A DNA stretch of 64,000 nucleotides from Streptomyces mayonensis (GCF_018982965.1 NZ_JACBYP010000004.1:1-64000); one strand, 5' to 3'; counted from the stretch's first letter, positions 1-9,040 are shown. Notes: generated from the letters alone by a model not told the origin. Numbers and translations: made by a program.

Positions 1-55
1 GAAGCACCGTAAGGTGTGGAGGTGACTGGTACTAATAGGCCGAGGGCTTGTCCTC
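1..55 (+). rRNA. 23S ribosomal RNA, 3' end only (partial)
   Basis: The first bases contain the invariant 23S 3'-terminal motif ggtactaataggccgagggc, which pairs with the 5' end of the molecule to close the terminal helix. Only the last ~55 nt lie in the window. The exact 3' end is an estimate because processing occurs in the pre-rRNA. It is followed by an ~85-nt spacer and the 5S gene, the normal bacterial 16S-23S-5S order, so this is the tail of an rrn operon. Confidence 0.9.
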
Positions 56-140
56 AGTTGCTCGCGTCCACTGTGTTGGTTCTGAAACCACGAACAATCA
101 GACCTGTGTTGGTCACCGGGTTGGTTGTCTGTTTCATAGT

Positions 141-259
141 GTTTCGGTGGTCATAGCGTAGGGGAAACGCCCGGTTACATTTCGAACCCGGAAGCTAAGC
201 CTTACAGCGCCGATGGTACTGCAGGGGGGACCCTGTGGGAGAGTAGGACGCCGCCGAAC
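141..259 (+). rRNA. rrf: 5S ribosomal RNA
   Basis: The stretch begins gtttcggtggtcatagcg and ends near gacgccgccgaac. It carries the conserved loop cgaacccggaagctaagcc and the helix around ggtactgcaggggggaccc, as in Streptomyces 5S rRNA. The ~119-nt length fits. The 5' and 3' halves (gtttcggtgg / ccgccgaac) can pair to close helix I. It is the last gene of the rrn operon and is followed at once by a strong terminator. Confidence 0.93.
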
Positions 260-268
260 TCCTTTTGG

Positions 269-312
269 AGCTCTGGCTCTTGGGTATGCAGCCCAGGAGC
301 CAGAGCTTTTTT
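269..312 (+). terminator. rrn operon intrinsic terminator
   Basis: A 16-bp perfect inverted repeat (269-284 with 292-307, agctctggctcttggg and its complement) encloses a 7-nt loop and runs into six T residues at 307-312. It lies just after the 5S gene, as expected for rRNA operon termination. Confidence 0.93.
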
Positions 313-369
313 GCGTTGAGGTAGGGTCGGGGAGCATCATTGGCTCGTTTCCCTCCAGGAGGCTCCCGC

Positions 370-978
370 GTGGAGGTCCAGGAGACCCGCGTGCAGACCG
401 ACCGGGTCCTCACCATCCCGAACATCCTCAGCATGGCGCGCCTGCTCGGCGTGCCTCTCTTCCTGTGGCTCATCCTGCGGCCCGAGTTCGGCGGGCCGCA
501 GAGCGACGGGTGGGCGCTGTTGGTGCTGGCCCTGAGCGGGGTCAGTGACTATCTGGACGGTAAGCTCGCGCGGCGCTGGAATCAGATCAGCAGCCTCGGC
601 CGGCTCCTGGACCCTGCGGCTGACCGGCTTTATATCCTGTCCACGCTGGTGGGGCTGACCTGGCGCGAGATTCTCCCGCTCTGGTTGACTCTTGTACTTC
701 TTGCGCGCGAAGCGGTCCTGCTGGTGATGGTGGGCGTCCTCCGCCGGCACGGCTATCCGCCGCCGCAGGTGAACTTCCTGGGCAAGGCCGCCACCTTCAA
801 CCTCATGTACGCCTTCCCCCTGCTTCTGCTGAGCGACGGAAGCGGGTGGATCGCGTCACTCGCCGCAGTTTTCGGATGGGCGTTCGCCGGATGGGGTACA
901 ACCCTGTATTGGTGGGCAGGTGTTCTCTACGTGGTGCAGGTCCGCCGCCTGGTCCGAGCGGACACCGCGGCCGATTGA
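370..978 (+). CDS. CDP-alcohol phosphatidyltransferase (cardiolipin synthase / PgsA2-like)
   Basis: Integral membrane enzyme of the CDP-alcohol phosphatidyltransferase family, 202 residues. The family motif DG-x2-AR-x8-G-x3-D-x3-D is complete from D63 (DGKLAR...GRLLDPAAD). Several hydrophobic helices follow, which would place it in the cytoplasmic membrane. The GTG at 370 is preferred because AGGAGG at 357-362 sits 7 nt ahead; an in-frame TTG at 340 has no such site. The position next to an rrn operon and ahead of the manC-like gene matches the S. coelicolor locus whose product is described as a eukaryote-like cardiolipin synthase using CDP-diacylglycerol and phosphatidylglycerol. It is also the place of pgsA2 in the mycobacterial garA locus. 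Whether the acceptor is glycerol-3-phosphate or phosphatidylglycerol cannot be read from the motif, so the substrate is inferred from synteny. Confidence 0.88.
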   Translation: MEVQETRVQTDRVLTIPNILSMARLLGVPLFLWLILRPEFGGPQSDGWALLVLALSGVSDYLDGKLARRWNQISSLGRLLDPAADRLYILSTLVGLTWREILPLWLTLVLLAREAVLLVMVGVLRRHGYPPPQVNFLGKAATFNLMYAFPLLLLSDGSGWIASLAAVFGWAFAGWGTTLYWWAGVLYVVQVRRLVRADTAAD

Positions 979-1090
979 ACTCGCTGATGGTCCGGCCCCG
1001 GTGGCCGGATGGCCCGCGCTGGAAAAGTGCGGGACCCTGGACGGGTGAAGTCGGCTACACCGTCGTCTCTTAGAGGAGGACGCTTCCGAC

Positions 1091-3586
1091 ATGAAGGCCG
1101 TCGTGATGGCTGGAGGCGAAGGCACGCGCCTTCGTCCCATGACCTCGAGCATGCCCAAGCCGCTCCTGCCGGTGGCCAACCGGCCGATCATGGAGCACGT
1201 TCTGCGGCTGCTCAAAAGGCATGGGCTCAACGAGACCGTCGTCACCGTCCAGTTCCTGGCCTCGCTGGTCAAGAACTACTTCGGTGACGGCGAGGAACTC
1301 GGCATGGAGCTCACCTATGCCAACGAGGAGAAGCCACTCGGTACCGCCGGAAGCGTCAAGAACGCCGAGGAGGCATTGAAGGACGATGCCTTCCTCGTCA
1401 TTTCCGGCGATGCCCTGACCGACTTCGACCTCACCGACCTGATCAATTTCCACAAGGAAAAGGGTTCGCTCGTCACCGTGTGTCTGACGCGGGTGCCCAA
1501 TCCGCTGGAATTCGGCATCACCATCGTCGACGAAGAGGGCAAGGTCGAACGCTTCCTGGAGAAGCCGACCTGGGGGCAGGTCTTCTCGGACACCGTGAAC
1601 ACCGGCATCTACGTGATGGAGCCCGAGGTCTTCGACTACGTGGAACCCGATGTGCCCGTGGACTGGTCCGGTGACGTCTTCCCGCAGCTGATGAAGGAAG
1701 GCAAGCCCGTCTACGGCTATGTCGCGGAGGGCTACTGGGAGGACGTCGGCACCCACGAAAGCTATGTCAAGGCGCAGGCCGACGTTCTCGAGCGCAAGGT
1801 GGACGTCGACATCGACGGCTTCGAGATCTCTCCCGGCGTCTGGGTGGCCGAGGGCGCGGAGGTGCACCCCGACGCGGTCCTGCGGGGGCCCCTCTACATC
1901 GGCGACTACGCGAAGGTGGAGACCGGCGCCGAGATTCGTGAACACTCGGTCGTCGGATCCAACGTCGTCGTGAAGAGCGGTGCCTTCCTGCACAAGGCCG
2001 TCGTGGCCGACAACGTGTACGTCGGGCCGCACAGCAATCTGCGGGGCTGCGTGGTCGGCAAGAACACCGACATCATGCGCGCCGCGCGGATCGAGGACGG
2101 CGCGGTCATCGGAGACGAGTGCCTGGTCGGTGAAGAATCGATCATTCAGGGGAATGTCCGGGTCTATCCGTTCAAGACCATCGAGGCCGGTGCCTTCGTC
2201 AACACGTCGGTCATCTGGGAGTCCAGGGGACAGGCGCACCTCTTCGGCGCCCGCGGGGTCTCCGGCATCCTGAACGTGGAGATCACCCCGGAGCTGGCCG
2301 TGCGGCTGGCCGGCGCCTACGCGACCACGCTCAAGAAGGGCTCCACCGTCACCACGGCCCGCGACCACTCCCGAGGTGCCAGGGCGCTCAAGCGGGCGGT
2401 GATCTCCGCGCTGCAGGCCAGCGCCATCGACGTACGAGACCTGGAGAACGTACCGCTGCCCGTGGCGCGGCAGCAGACCGCGCGGGGCAGTGCCGGCGGG
2501 ATCATGATCCGCACCACCCTCGGTGTGCCTGACTCCGTGGACATCATGTTCTTCGACGGACAGGGCGCGGACCTGTCGCAGGGCAGCCAGCGCAAGCTGG
2601 ACCGGGTGTTCGCGCGGCAGGAGTACCGGCGGGCGTTCCCCGGCGAGATCGGTGACCTGCACTTCCCGTCCAGCGTGTACGACTCTTACACCGGGTCGCT
2701 GCTGCGCAACGTCGACATCACCGGGATCGCGGACTCCGGTCTCAAGGTGGTCGTCGACGCTTCCAACGGCAGCGCCGGGCTGGTGCTGCCCAGCCTGCTC
2801 GGAAAGCTGGGGGTCGACTCGCTGACCATCAACCCGGGGCTCGACGAGGCCAGGCCGACCGAGACCGCCGACATGCGCCGGTCGGGCCTGGTGCGCCTCG
2901 GGGAGATAGTGGCCTCCTCGCGGGCGGCGTTCGGTGTGCGGTTCGACCCGGTCGGTGAGCGGCTGTCGCTCGTCGACGAGAAGGGCCGGATCATCGAGGA
3001 CGACCGGGCGCTGCTGGTGATGCTGGACCTGATCGCGGCCGAGCGGCGCAGCGGGCGGGTCGCCCTGCCGGTGACGACCACCAGGATCGCCGAGCAGGTC
3101 GCCGCCTACCACGGCACGCAGGTCGAGTGGACGACGACCTCTCCCGACGACCTGACGAGGGTCGGCGGGGAGGAGGGCGCGATCTTCGGCGGTGACGGAA
3201 AGGGCGGCTTCATCGTCCCGGAGTTCAGCAGCGTCTACGACGGCACGGCGGCCTTCGTGCGGCTGATCGGGCTGGTCGCGCGGACCCAGCTCACACTGAG
3301 CCAGATCGACGCGCGGATTCCGCGGGCGCACGTCCTCAAACGCGACCTGGCCACTCCGTGGGCGGTCAAGGGTCTGGTGATGCGGCGCGTGGTCGAGGCG
3401 GCCGGGGACCGGTCCGTGGACACCACGGACGGGGTGCGCGTCGTCGAGACCGACGGCCGCTGGGTGATGGTCCTGCCGGACCCCGCGGAAGCCGTCACCC
3501 ACCTGTGGGCGGAGGGCCCGGACGACGCCTCCGCGCAGGCGCTGCTCGACGAGTGGTCCGCGGTGGTTGACAGCGCGGGCCGGTAG
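1091..3586 (+). CDS. manC: Mannose-1-phosphate guanylyltransferase fused to a degenerate phosphohexomutase domain (ManC-like)
   Basis: 831 residues, three parts. Residues ~1-235 are a nucleotidyltransferase fold with the signature [20 protein letters not shown]. Residues ~245-380 are a left-handed beta-helix of hexapeptide repeats. Residues ~385-831 resemble phosphoglucomutase/phosphomannomutase. The enzyme would make GDP-mannose from mannose-1-phosphate and GTP for polyprenol-phosphate-mannose and glycoprotein or glycolipid mannosylation. The C-terminal domain looks inactive. The catalytic-serine loop (normally TASHNP) reads [12 protein letters not shown], and the metal loop (normally DGDGDR) reads FDPVGERL. 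Such non-catalytic mutase tails are recurrent in actinobacterial pyrophosphorylases and may be regulatory. The ATG at 1091 follows GAGGAGGA at 1073-1080. The nucleotide (GDP versus UDP or dTDP) is inferred from S. coelicolor synteny. Confidence 0.85.
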   Translation: MKAVVMAGGEGTRLRPMTSSMPKPLLPVANRPIMEHVLRLLKRHGLNETVVTVQFLASLVKNYFGDGEELGMELTYANEEKPLGTAGSVKNAEEALKDDAFLVISGDALTDFDLTDLINFHKEKGSLVTVCLTRVPNPLEFGITIVDEEGKVERFLEKPTWGQVFSDTVNTGIYVMEPEVFDYVEPDVPVDWSGDVFPQLMKEGKPVYGYVAEGYWEDVGTHESYVKAQADVLERKVDVDIDGFEISPGVWVAEGAEVHPDAVLRGPLYIGDYAKVETGAEIREHSVVGSNVVVKSGAFLHKAVVADNVYVGPHSNLRGCVVGKNTDIMRAARIEDGAVIGDECLVGEESIIQGNVRVYPFKTIEAGAFVNTSVIWESRGQAHLFGARGVSGILNVEITPELAVRLAGAYATTLKKGSTVTTARDHSRGARALKRAVISALQASAIDVRDLENVPLPVARQQTARGSAGGIMIRTTLGVPDSVDIMFFDGQGADLSQGSQRKLDRVFARQEYRRAFPGEIGDLHFPSSVYDSYTGSLLRNVDITGIADSGLKVVVDASNGSAGLVLPSLLGKLGVDSLTINPGLDEARPTETADMRRSGLVRLGEIVASSRAAFGVRFDPVGERLSLVDEKGRIIEDDRALLVMLDLIAAERRSGRVALPVTTTRIAEQVAAYHGTQVEWTTTSPDDLTRVGGEEGAIFGGDGKGGFIVPEFSSVYDGTAAFVRLIGLVARTQLTLSQIDARIPRAHVLKRDLATPWAVKGLVMRRVVEAAGDRSVDTTDGVRVVETDGRWVMVLPDPAEAVTHLWAEGPDDASAQALLDEWSAVVDSAGR

Positions 3587-3692
3587 GAGGCGCGCACGCG
3601 CGCGTGCCGGACAAGTGTCCCCAAGGGGGCCTGTCCGGCACGCCGGTGGGGCCGTTCGGAGGTAGTGGCGGCGGCGTGCGACGATGTGCGGC

Positions 3693-4589
3693 ATGCCGCA
3701 GCAACCCCCCGTTCGGAGCACATTCACGCGGCCTGCCCGTCCGGACGCGTCCATGTCATTGCTGACCAACGTCATGGACCACAGCCTCGACGAGGGATAC
3801 GCCGAGGCGGCCGCCAGGAAGAAGGCCGACGGCGGCGGCGGTCTGCCCAAGACCCTCAGGGCCAAGCTCGGACTCGCGGCGGGCCTCGTGCTGGCCGCCC
3901 TGGTCGTGACGGTCGGCGCCGCCCAGGCACGGGTCGCCGCTCCCGTCGTCGCCAAGGAGCGCGAGGAACTGGTCGACCGCATAGAAGAGGAGACCTCGGC
4001 GGCCGACGAACTGGAGAAGAACGTCGACGCACTGCGGGACGACGTCGGCGCGCGTCAGCGTGAGGCGCTGGAGAAGAGCGGCGACACCGACCGGTCCGAC
4101 CTGGTGGGCATCCTGTCGGGCGCGGCCGAGGTACACGGGCCCGGTGTGAAGCTCGTGGTGGACGACGCGAAGGACGCCGGCTCGGGCGGCGACGGGCAGG
4201 CGCGCGGCACCTCGGACTTCTCCGACACGGGCCGGGTGCGGGACCGGGACATGCAGCGCGTGGTCAACGGGCTGTGGGAGTCGGGTGCCGAGGCGGTCTC
4301 CGTCAACGGGCAGCGGCTGACGGCACTGTCGGCGATCAGGGCCGCAGGAGACGCGATACTGGTCGACAACAGGCCGCTGGTGCCGCCGTACACGGTGCTC
4401 GCGGTGGGGGACGGCGAGCGGCTGAGCCGCACCTTCCAGGACAGTGCCGACGGGCTGTACCTGCACGCCCTCCAGGAGAACTACGGCATCCGGACCGCCC
4501 TCTCCGTCGCTGAGGACCTCGAGCTGCCGGCCGCACCGAGTGTGATCGTACGCACAGCACAACCGATAACCGAGAAGGGCACATCGTGA
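3693..4589 (+). CDS. DUF881 family membrane-anchored protein
   Basis: About 298 residues with one transmembrane segment near residues 58-80 (LGLAAGLVLAALVVTVGAAQ). A short coiled-coil region rich in Glu/Asp follows (VDRIEEETSAADELEKNVDAL), then a DUF881 domain outside the membrane with GPGVKLVVDD and VNGLWESGAEAVSVNGQRL. The function of DUF881 is unknown. Two copies flank sbp here and in mycobacteria (Rv1823, Rv1825), which suggests an envelope-associated complex. The start is uncertain: ATG codons lie at 3684, 3693 and 3753. GGAGGT at 3658-3663 is rather far from all of them, and I chose 3693. The stop overlaps the sbp GTG start by 4 nt (GTGA), implying translational coupling. Confidence 0.85.
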   Translation: MPQQPPVRSTFTRPARPDASMSLLTNVMDHSLDEGYAEAAARKKADGGGGLPKTLRAKLGLAAGLVLAALVVTVGAAQARVAAPVVAKEREELVDRIEEETSAADELEKNVDALRDDVGARQREALEKSGDTDRSDLVGILSGAAEVHGPGVKLVVDDAKDAGSGGDGQARGTSDFSDTGRVRDRDMQRVVNGLWESGAEAVSVNGQRLTALSAIRAAGDAILVDNRPLVPPYTVLAVGDGERLSRTFQDSADGLYLHALQENYGIRTALSVAEDLELPAAPSVIVRTAQPITEKGTS

Positions 4590-4918
4590 TCGCCGTACTG
4601 GGCCTCGTCGTGGGAGTCGTGGCCGGACTGTTGGTCCGGCCCGAGGTGCCGGCGGCCGTCGAGCCGTATCTGCCGATCGCCGTCGTGGCGGCGCTGGACG
4701 CCGTCTTCGGTGGTCTGCGGGCCATGCTCGACGGCATCTTCGACGACAAGGTCTTCGTGGTGTCGTTCCTGTCGAACGTGGTCGTGGCCGCCCTGATCGT
4801 GTTCCTCGGCGACAAGCTGGGCGTCGGTGCCCAGTTGTCCACGGGTGTCGTGGTCGTCCTCGGTATCCGCATCTTCTCCAACGCGGCGGCGATCCGGCGC
4901 CACGTGTTCCGGGCGTGA
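4586..4918 (+). CDS. sbp: Small basic protein, DUF1290 (Sbp) membrane protein
   Basis: 110 residues, nearly all hydrophobic, with about three or four membrane helices (IAVLGLVVGVVAGLLV, VVSFLSNVVVAALIVFLGDK and the region after residue 85). It belongs to the DUF1290/Sbp family, named from the B. subtilis gene upstream of ftsA; its biochemical role is not established. It begins with GTG inside the preceding DUF881 stop (GTGA) and ends inside or just before the start of the next DUF881 gene. The three are therefore one translationally coupled unit, and the DUF881-sbp-DUF881 sandwich is conserved in actinobacteria. Confidence 0.88.
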   Translation: MIAVLGLVVGVVAGLLVRPEVPAAVEPYLPIAVVAALDAVFGGLRAMLDGIFDDKVFVVSFLSNVVVAALIVFLGDKLGVGAQLSTGVVVVLGIRIFSNAAAIRRHVFRA

Positions 4919-5781
4919 GACCGATGAGCGAGCGCGAGGAGCAGCCCGCGAACCGGCTGCGCAAGGAACTGCCCGAAGAGCAGCCGCCCGGCCGGCCCCC
5001 GGTCACGGACGCCCCGGCCGGCGAGGCCCCGCAGGGTGACCAGCCGGAGCCGGTCGCGCCGACCGGCCGGGAGCGGCTCCGCAAGGGGCTGTGGCCGCCG
5101 CGTCTGACCCGGGCGCAACTCATCGTCGCCCTGCTTCTGTTCGGGCTCGGGTTCGGCCTCGCGGTCCAGGTGGCGTCGAACAGTGAGAGCGACGGCGCGC
5201 TGCGCGGTGCCCGGCAGGAGGATCTGGTGCGCATCCTCGATGAACTGGACGACCGTACCCAGCGTCTTGAAGACGAGAAGCAGGGTCTCGAGAAGCAGCG
5301 GGACGAGCTGGAGAACAGCTCCGACCAGGCCGAGGAGGCCCGGAAGCAGACACAGGAGAAGGAGCGGCAACTGGGCATCCTCGCGGGCACCGTGGCCGCG
5401 CAGGGGCCCGGGATCACGGTGACGGTCGAGGACACGAAGGGAGCGGTCGAGGCGGACATGCTGCTCGACGCGATCCAGGAACTGCGCGCGGCGGGAGCGG
5501 AGGCGATCCAGGTGAACGGTGTGCGGGTCGTCGCCGGCACCTACCTGGCGGACACCGACAAGTCCGTGAGCGTGGACGGGAACAAGATCAACGCGCCCTA
5601 TCGTTTCCAGGTCATCGGCAAGCCGCAGGACCTCGAACCGGCTCTCAACATTCCTGGAGGTGTGGTGCAGACTCTGGAAAAGGAACAGGCCACCGTTACT
5701 GTTGAGCAGTCGAGCAAGATCGTCGTGGACGCCTTGCGAGCGGCGGAGCGGCCTGACTACGCTCGGTCGTCCTCCCAGTGA
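4915..5781 (+). CDS. DUF881 family membrane-anchored protein (second copy)
   Basis: 288 residues. A long charged, Pro-rich cytoplasmic N-terminus is followed by one membrane helix at ~residues 64-82 (LIVALLLFGLGFGLAVQVAS). Next come a strongly predicted coiled coil of about 60 residues (DLVRILDELDDRTQRLEDEK onward) and a DUF881 domain containing GPGITVTVED and IQELRAAGAEAIQVNG. The GTG at 4915 overlaps the sbp stop (GTGA). The in-frame ATG at 4924 is an equally possible start, because no clear ribosome-binding site separates them. It is longer than its partner at 3693 mainly through the coiled coil, so the two copies may pair. Function unknown. Confidence 0.85.
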   Translation: MRPMSEREEQPANRLRKELPEEQPPGRPPVTDAPAGEAPQGDQPEPVAPTGRERLRKGLWPPRLTRAQLIVALLLFGLGFGLAVQVASNSESDGALRGARQEDLVRILDELDDRTQRLEDEKQGLEKQRDELENSSDQAEEARKQTQEKERQLGILAGTVAAQGPGITVTVEDTKGAVEADMLLDAIQELRAAGAEAIQVNGVRVVAGTYLADTDKSVSVDGNKINAPYRFQVIGKPQDLEPALNIPGGVVQTLEKEQATVTVEQSSKIVVDALRAAERPDYARSSSQ

Positions 5782-5971
5782 AGCGGCGGTGCATGAGGGG
5801 TGTCCGGCGAGGGCATGAGGTTGCGGGGGGTCGGCGCACCGATTGGGCGGTGCGTGGTGGAAACTGTCTGGCGGAGACGGACGTTGTGAAGATGTCCGGG
5901 TCGGCCAGTACGGTCAGTCAGGGTTCGTCCTGCCCCACGGGCGGGTCTGTTTCGGTCAAGGGGAATCGCCC

Positions 5972-6802
5972 GTGAAGTTGTTTGCGAAGTTGTTCGGCAA
6001 GAGCGCGCGAGAGGGCAGCGACAACGCGACCGCCCGCCATCGCGCCCAGCCCGACGCAGAGGGCGCGCGCCCGATGTTCCGGGACCAGGTGGCTGGTCGC
6101 GGCGGTGACATTCCCGGTGGTCAGGGCGCGCCGTCTGTTGACCCTGCGCAGTCCGGCGGCATAGGTTTCGGCCAGCCCTCAGCCGCAGGTCCGGGCGGAG
6201 GGTTCCACCCCGATCCGTACGCGTCGAACGCCCCGGCGGGGCAGCCGCGGCAGGAGGATCCGTCCATGTCGGCCCTGGTCTGTACGAGGTGCGGCAACCG
6301 CAACGCGGAGAACAGCCGTTTCTGCTCCAACTGCGGCGCTCCGCTGCGTGCCGGTGCCGTCCCGGAGCGCGCGTCCGAGACGACCTCCACGATCTCCATC
6401 TCAGGCCTGGAGGCGTACGACGCGGAGACCACCGGTCAGACGGCGGTGCCGGCGCTCTCTCCCGAGGCGCAGGCGGCCGTCGACGCGCTGCCGCTCGGCT
6501 CCGCCCTCCTGGTCGTGCGCCGGGGCCCGAACTCGGGCAGCCGTTTCCTCCTGGACGGTGAGCTGACCACGGCCGGGCGTCATCCCCAGAGCGACATCTT
6601 CCTCGACGACGTGACGGTCTCGCGTCGCCACGTGGAGTTCCGCCGAGGTCAGGACGGTTCCTTCACGGTCGCCGACGTCGGCAGCCTCAACGGTACGTAC
6701 GTCAACCGGGAGCGCATCGACCAGGTCGCCCTGTCGAACGGCGACGAGGTGCAGATCGGCAAATACCGGCTGGTGTTCTACGCGAGCCAGCGGGGCTACT
6801 GA
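5972..6802 (+). CDS. GarA/OdhI-like FHA-domain protein with N-terminal zinc ribbon
   Basis: 276 residues. A disordered N-terminus (~1-95) precedes a zinc ribbon with four cysteines (CTRC at 104-107, CSNC at 118-121). Next is a linker carrying ETTS at 136-139, and then a C-terminal FHA domain (~175-276) with the hallmarks SRRH and SLNGTYVN. In GarA/OdhI the equivalent ETT(S) threonines are phosphorylated by Ser/Thr kinases and then bind the protein's own FHA domain. This switches control of 2-oxoglutarate dehydrogenase and glutamate dehydrogenase. Position between DUF881 and MerR genes matches garA (Rv1827). The GTG at 5972 was chosen because AAGGGGA lies at ~5959-5965 and MKLFAKLFGK is a sensible N-terminus; the frame is open back to 5843 but lacks a site there. 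The long N-terminus and zinc ribbon are additions relative to mycobacterial GarA. Confidence 0.88.
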   Translation: MKLFAKLFGKSAREGSDNATARHRAQPDAEGARPMFRDQVAGRGGDIPGGQGAPSVDPAQSGGIGFGQPSAAGPGGGFHPDPYASNAPAGQPRQEDPSMSALVCTRCGNRNAENSRFCSNCGAPLRAGAVPERASETTSTISISGLEAYDAETTGQTAVPALSPEAQAAVDALPLGSALLVVRRGPNSGSRFLLDGELTTAGRHPQSDIFLDDVTVSRRHVEFRRGQDGSFTVADVGSLNGTYVNRERIDQVALSNGDEVQIGKYRLVFYASQRGY

Positions 6803-6844
6803 CCCGTCCCCGGGCCCGGCCCGGGGAACCACCAGGGAAGGTCC

Positions 6845-7585
6845 ATGCTTCATACACCGAGCGGCGGTGCCGGGCATCACGGCACCGCCGCCACGGACAG
6901 TGGGCTGATGAGCATCGGCGCGGTGCTGAACGCGCTGCGTGACGAGTTCCCCGACATCACCGTCTCCAAGATCCGCTTCCTGGAGTCGGAGGGCCTCGTC
7001 GAACCGCGGCGGACCCCGGCCGGGTATCGCAAGTTCAGCGCGCACGACGTCGAGCGGCTCGGCCGGGTGCTGCGCATGCAGCGGGACCACTACCTGCCGC
7101 TCAAGGTCATCCGGGACCATCTGGACGCCATGGAGCGAGGCGAGGCCGTCTCCCTGCCGACCGTGGGCCGGCAGCAGGACGGGGAGACCGCACCGGAGCC
7201 GGCCGAGGGCCCGACGGTGACCCGGATCGGCCGGGACCAGCTGCTCGCCGCCGCCGGGATCGGAGACCGGGAGCTGGCGGAGTGGGAGTCGTACGGACTG
7301 CTCGCCCCGCTGCCCGACGGGGCCTACGACGCCGAGGCCGTGACCGTGGCGTCGCTGGTGGTCCAGCTGGGGCGGTTCGGTATCGAGCCGCGTCACCTGC
7401 GGGTGATGAAGGCGGCCGCCGACCGGGAGGCGGGTCTGGTGGACCAGGTGGTCGCCCCGCTGAAACGACACCGCAACCCCCAGACCAGGGCACACGCCGA
7501 AGCCCGTACCAAGGAGCTGGCCGGGCTGGCGGTGAAGCTGCACGCGGCGCTGGTGCAGACCGCGCTCGGCGTGCGGCTGCCCTGA
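6845..7585 (+). CDS. MerR family transcriptional regulator (Rv1828-like)
   Basis: 246 residues. An N-terminal MerR winged helix-turn-helix covers ~20-95 (SIGAVLNALRDEFPDITVSK, then IRFLESEGLVEPRRTPAGYR), followed by the dimerisation helix DHYLPLKVIRDHLDAMERGE. A C-terminal effector-like domain of about 110 residues has no metal-binding cysteines. It lies 42 nt after the FHA gene, probably cotranscribed, as garA and Rv1828 are in mycobacteria. The ATG at 6845 has a GGGAAGG site 4-5 nt upstream. Its regulon cannot be read from the sequence. The absence of Cys argues against a metal or redox sensor. Confidence 0.88.
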   Translation: MLHTPSGGAGHHGTAATDSGLMSIGAVLNALRDEFPDITVSKIRFLESEGLVEPRRTPAGYRKFSAHDVERLGRVLRMQRDHYLPLKVIRDHLDAMERGEAVSLPTVGRQQDGETAPEPAEGPTVTRIGRDQLLAAAGIGDRELAEWESYGLLAPLPDGAYDAEAVTVASLVVQLGRFGIEPRHLRVMKAAADREAGLVDQVVAPLKRHRNPQTRAHAEARTKELAGLAVKLHAALVQTALGVRLP

Positions 7586-7656
7586 TCCGGACCGCCCGAC
7601 GACCCGGATCGCCCACCCGATCCCGGCCCGACTACCCAAACGTCCCGGGCACGGCC

Positions 7657-7669
7657 TAGGGTTGGTGTG
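7657..7669 (+). promoter_or_regulatory. Putative leaderless promoter of the DUF151 gene
   Basis: TAGGGT at 7657-7662 ends 6 nt before the GTG start at 7669, with no Shine-Dalgarno sequence between. This is the geometry of leaderless Streptomyces transcripts. No convincing -35 hexamer was found, so the call rests on the -10 box and spacing. Confidence 0.45.
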
Positions 7670-8142
7670 TGAACGAGCTCGATGTCGTAGGTGTCCGGGT
7701 CGAGATGCCCTCCAACCAACCGATCGTGCTGCTGCGCGAGGTGGGAGGCGACCGCTACCTTCCCATCTGGATCGGACCGGGGGAGGCGACGGCGATCGCC
7801 TTCGCCCAGCAGGGCATGGCTCCGGCGCGTCCGCTGACGCACGACCTGTTCAAGGACGTCCTGGAGGCCGTCGGCCAGGAGCTCACGGAAGTGCGCATCA
7901 CCGACCTCCGGGACGGGGTCTTCTACGCCGAGCTGGTCTTCGCGAGCGGGGTCGAGGTGAGTGCCAGGCCGTCCGACGCCATAGCGCTGGCGCTGCGCAC
8001 CGGGACGCCGATCTACGGCAGCGACACGGTTCTCGACGACGCAGGCATCGCCATCCCGGACGAGCAGGAGGACGAGGTGGAGAAGTTCCGCGAGTTCCTC
8101 GACCAGATCTCGCCGGAGGACTTCGGAACCAGCAACCAGTGA
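7669..8142 (+). CDS. Bifunctional nuclease / DUF151 family protein
   Basis: 157 residues, full length for the DUF151 (bifunctional nuclease, BFN) family. Recognisable segments are LPIWIGPGEATAIAFAQQG near residues 30-50, THDLFKDVLEAVG, and the conserved stretch SARPSDAIALALRTGTPIY. An acidic C-terminal tail follows. Plant members were reported to have RNase and DNase activity, but the bacterial role is poorly known. Its place between two MerR genes matches Rv1829. Translation starts at a GTG with no ribosome-binding site, probably leaderless. Confidence 0.88.
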   Translation: MNELDVVGVRVEMPSNQPIVLLREVGGDRYLPIWIGPGEATAIAFAQQGMAPARPLTHDLFKDVLEAVGQELTEVRITDLRDGVFYAELVFASGVEVSARPSDAIALALRTGTPIYGSDTVLDDAGIAIPDEQEDEVEKFREFLDQISPEDFGTSNQ

Positions 8143-8350
8143 CCGGATCGGGCCGGGACGGTGCAGGCCGGGAAGGTGCGGCGCATCGCGGGATCCGGGC
8201 CCGGGCACATTCGGCTAGCCTTTCCCCGTGGCAGGGCACGCGAAACCACTCGTAGGGTGATTATCACTCGGCGTGCCGAGTGTGGCGATCGTTGACGCAC
8301 CCTTGGTGACTGCCTACCTTCGAGGAGGCAGGTCAAGGACGGAGGTCGGC

Positions 8351-9040
8351 GTGAGAATTAGCGGCGACGGTACGGCTGGGGGTGGCCCCGGGCACGGTCT
8401 CGGGGTGAGTGGTCCGTACCCTCCCCCGGGCTCGCGGCTCCGCACGGACGTCGGGGGGTATCCCCAGCACGGTGGCGCGACTGATCCGGCCCCGCAGCGA
8501 CCGGCTGCCGTGCCGACGGGCAGAGGGGCGGCGTCCATGGCGTCGGAGCAGATCGGCTATCGCGGGCCGACGGCCTGCGCCGCCGCCGGCATCACCTATC
8601 GGCAGCTCGACTACTGGGCCCGCACGGGCCTGGTCGAACCCAGCGTGCGGCCCGCGCACGGCTCAGGTACCCAGCGTCTCTACAGCTTCCGCGACGTGGT
8701 CGTGCTGAAGATCGTCAAGCGTTTCCTCGACACCGGGGTGTCGCTGCAGAACATCCGCACCGCCGTGCAGCACCTGCGGGAACGCGGCTTCCGCGACCTG
8801 GAGCGGATGACGCTGATGAGCGACGGCGCCACGGTCCACGAGTGCACCTCGCCCGACGAGGTGCACGCCCTGCTCCAGGGCGGCCAGGGGGTCTTCGGGA
8901 TCGCCGTCGGAGTCGTCTGGCGGGACGTCGAGGGCGCGCTGTCCCAGCTGCACGGAGAGCGGATCGACACGGGGGAGACCCTGATCGGCCACAATCCGGC
9001 GGACGAACTGGCGCGGCGGCGCGGCAACAGGGCGGTCTGA
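8351..9040 (+). CDS. MerR family transcriptional regulator (Rv1830-like)
   Basis: 229 residues. A Gly/Pro-rich disordered N-terminus (~1-60) precedes a MerR DNA-binding domain (YRGPTACAAAGITYRQLDYW, then ARTGLVEPSVRP and YSFRDVVVLKIVKRFLDTG). A C-terminal region with VHECTSPDEVHALLQGGQGV follows. The GTG at 8351 is chosen because GGAGGT at 8341-8346 precedes it by 4 nt; the open frame extends back to 8273 without a site. The position after DUF151 corresponds to Rv1830 in mycobacteria, a MerR-type regulator reported to affect cell division genes. That role is not shown here. Confidence 0.87.
   Translation: MRISGDGTAGGGPGHGLGVSGPYPPPGSRLRTDVGGYPQHGGATDPAPQRPAAVPTGRGAASMASEQIGYRGPTACAAAGITYRQLDYWARTGLVEPSVRPAHGSGTQRLYSFRDVVVLKIVKRFLDTGVSLQNIRTAVQHLRERGFRDLERMTLMSDGATVHECTSPDEVHALLQGGQGVFGIAVGVVWRDVEGALSQLHGERIDTGETLIGHNPADELARRRGNRAV

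Noticed and set aside
1070..3982. Very long minus-strand open frame opposite the manC-like gene and DUF881
   Set aside because: It is the antisense shadow of high-GC coding sequence, with His/Arg/Asp/Gly-rich composition, no domain and no ribosome-binding site.
5843..5971. N-terminal extension of the FHA protein
   Set aside because: No ribosome-binding site and no family similarity; GTG 5972 has both a site and a plausible start.
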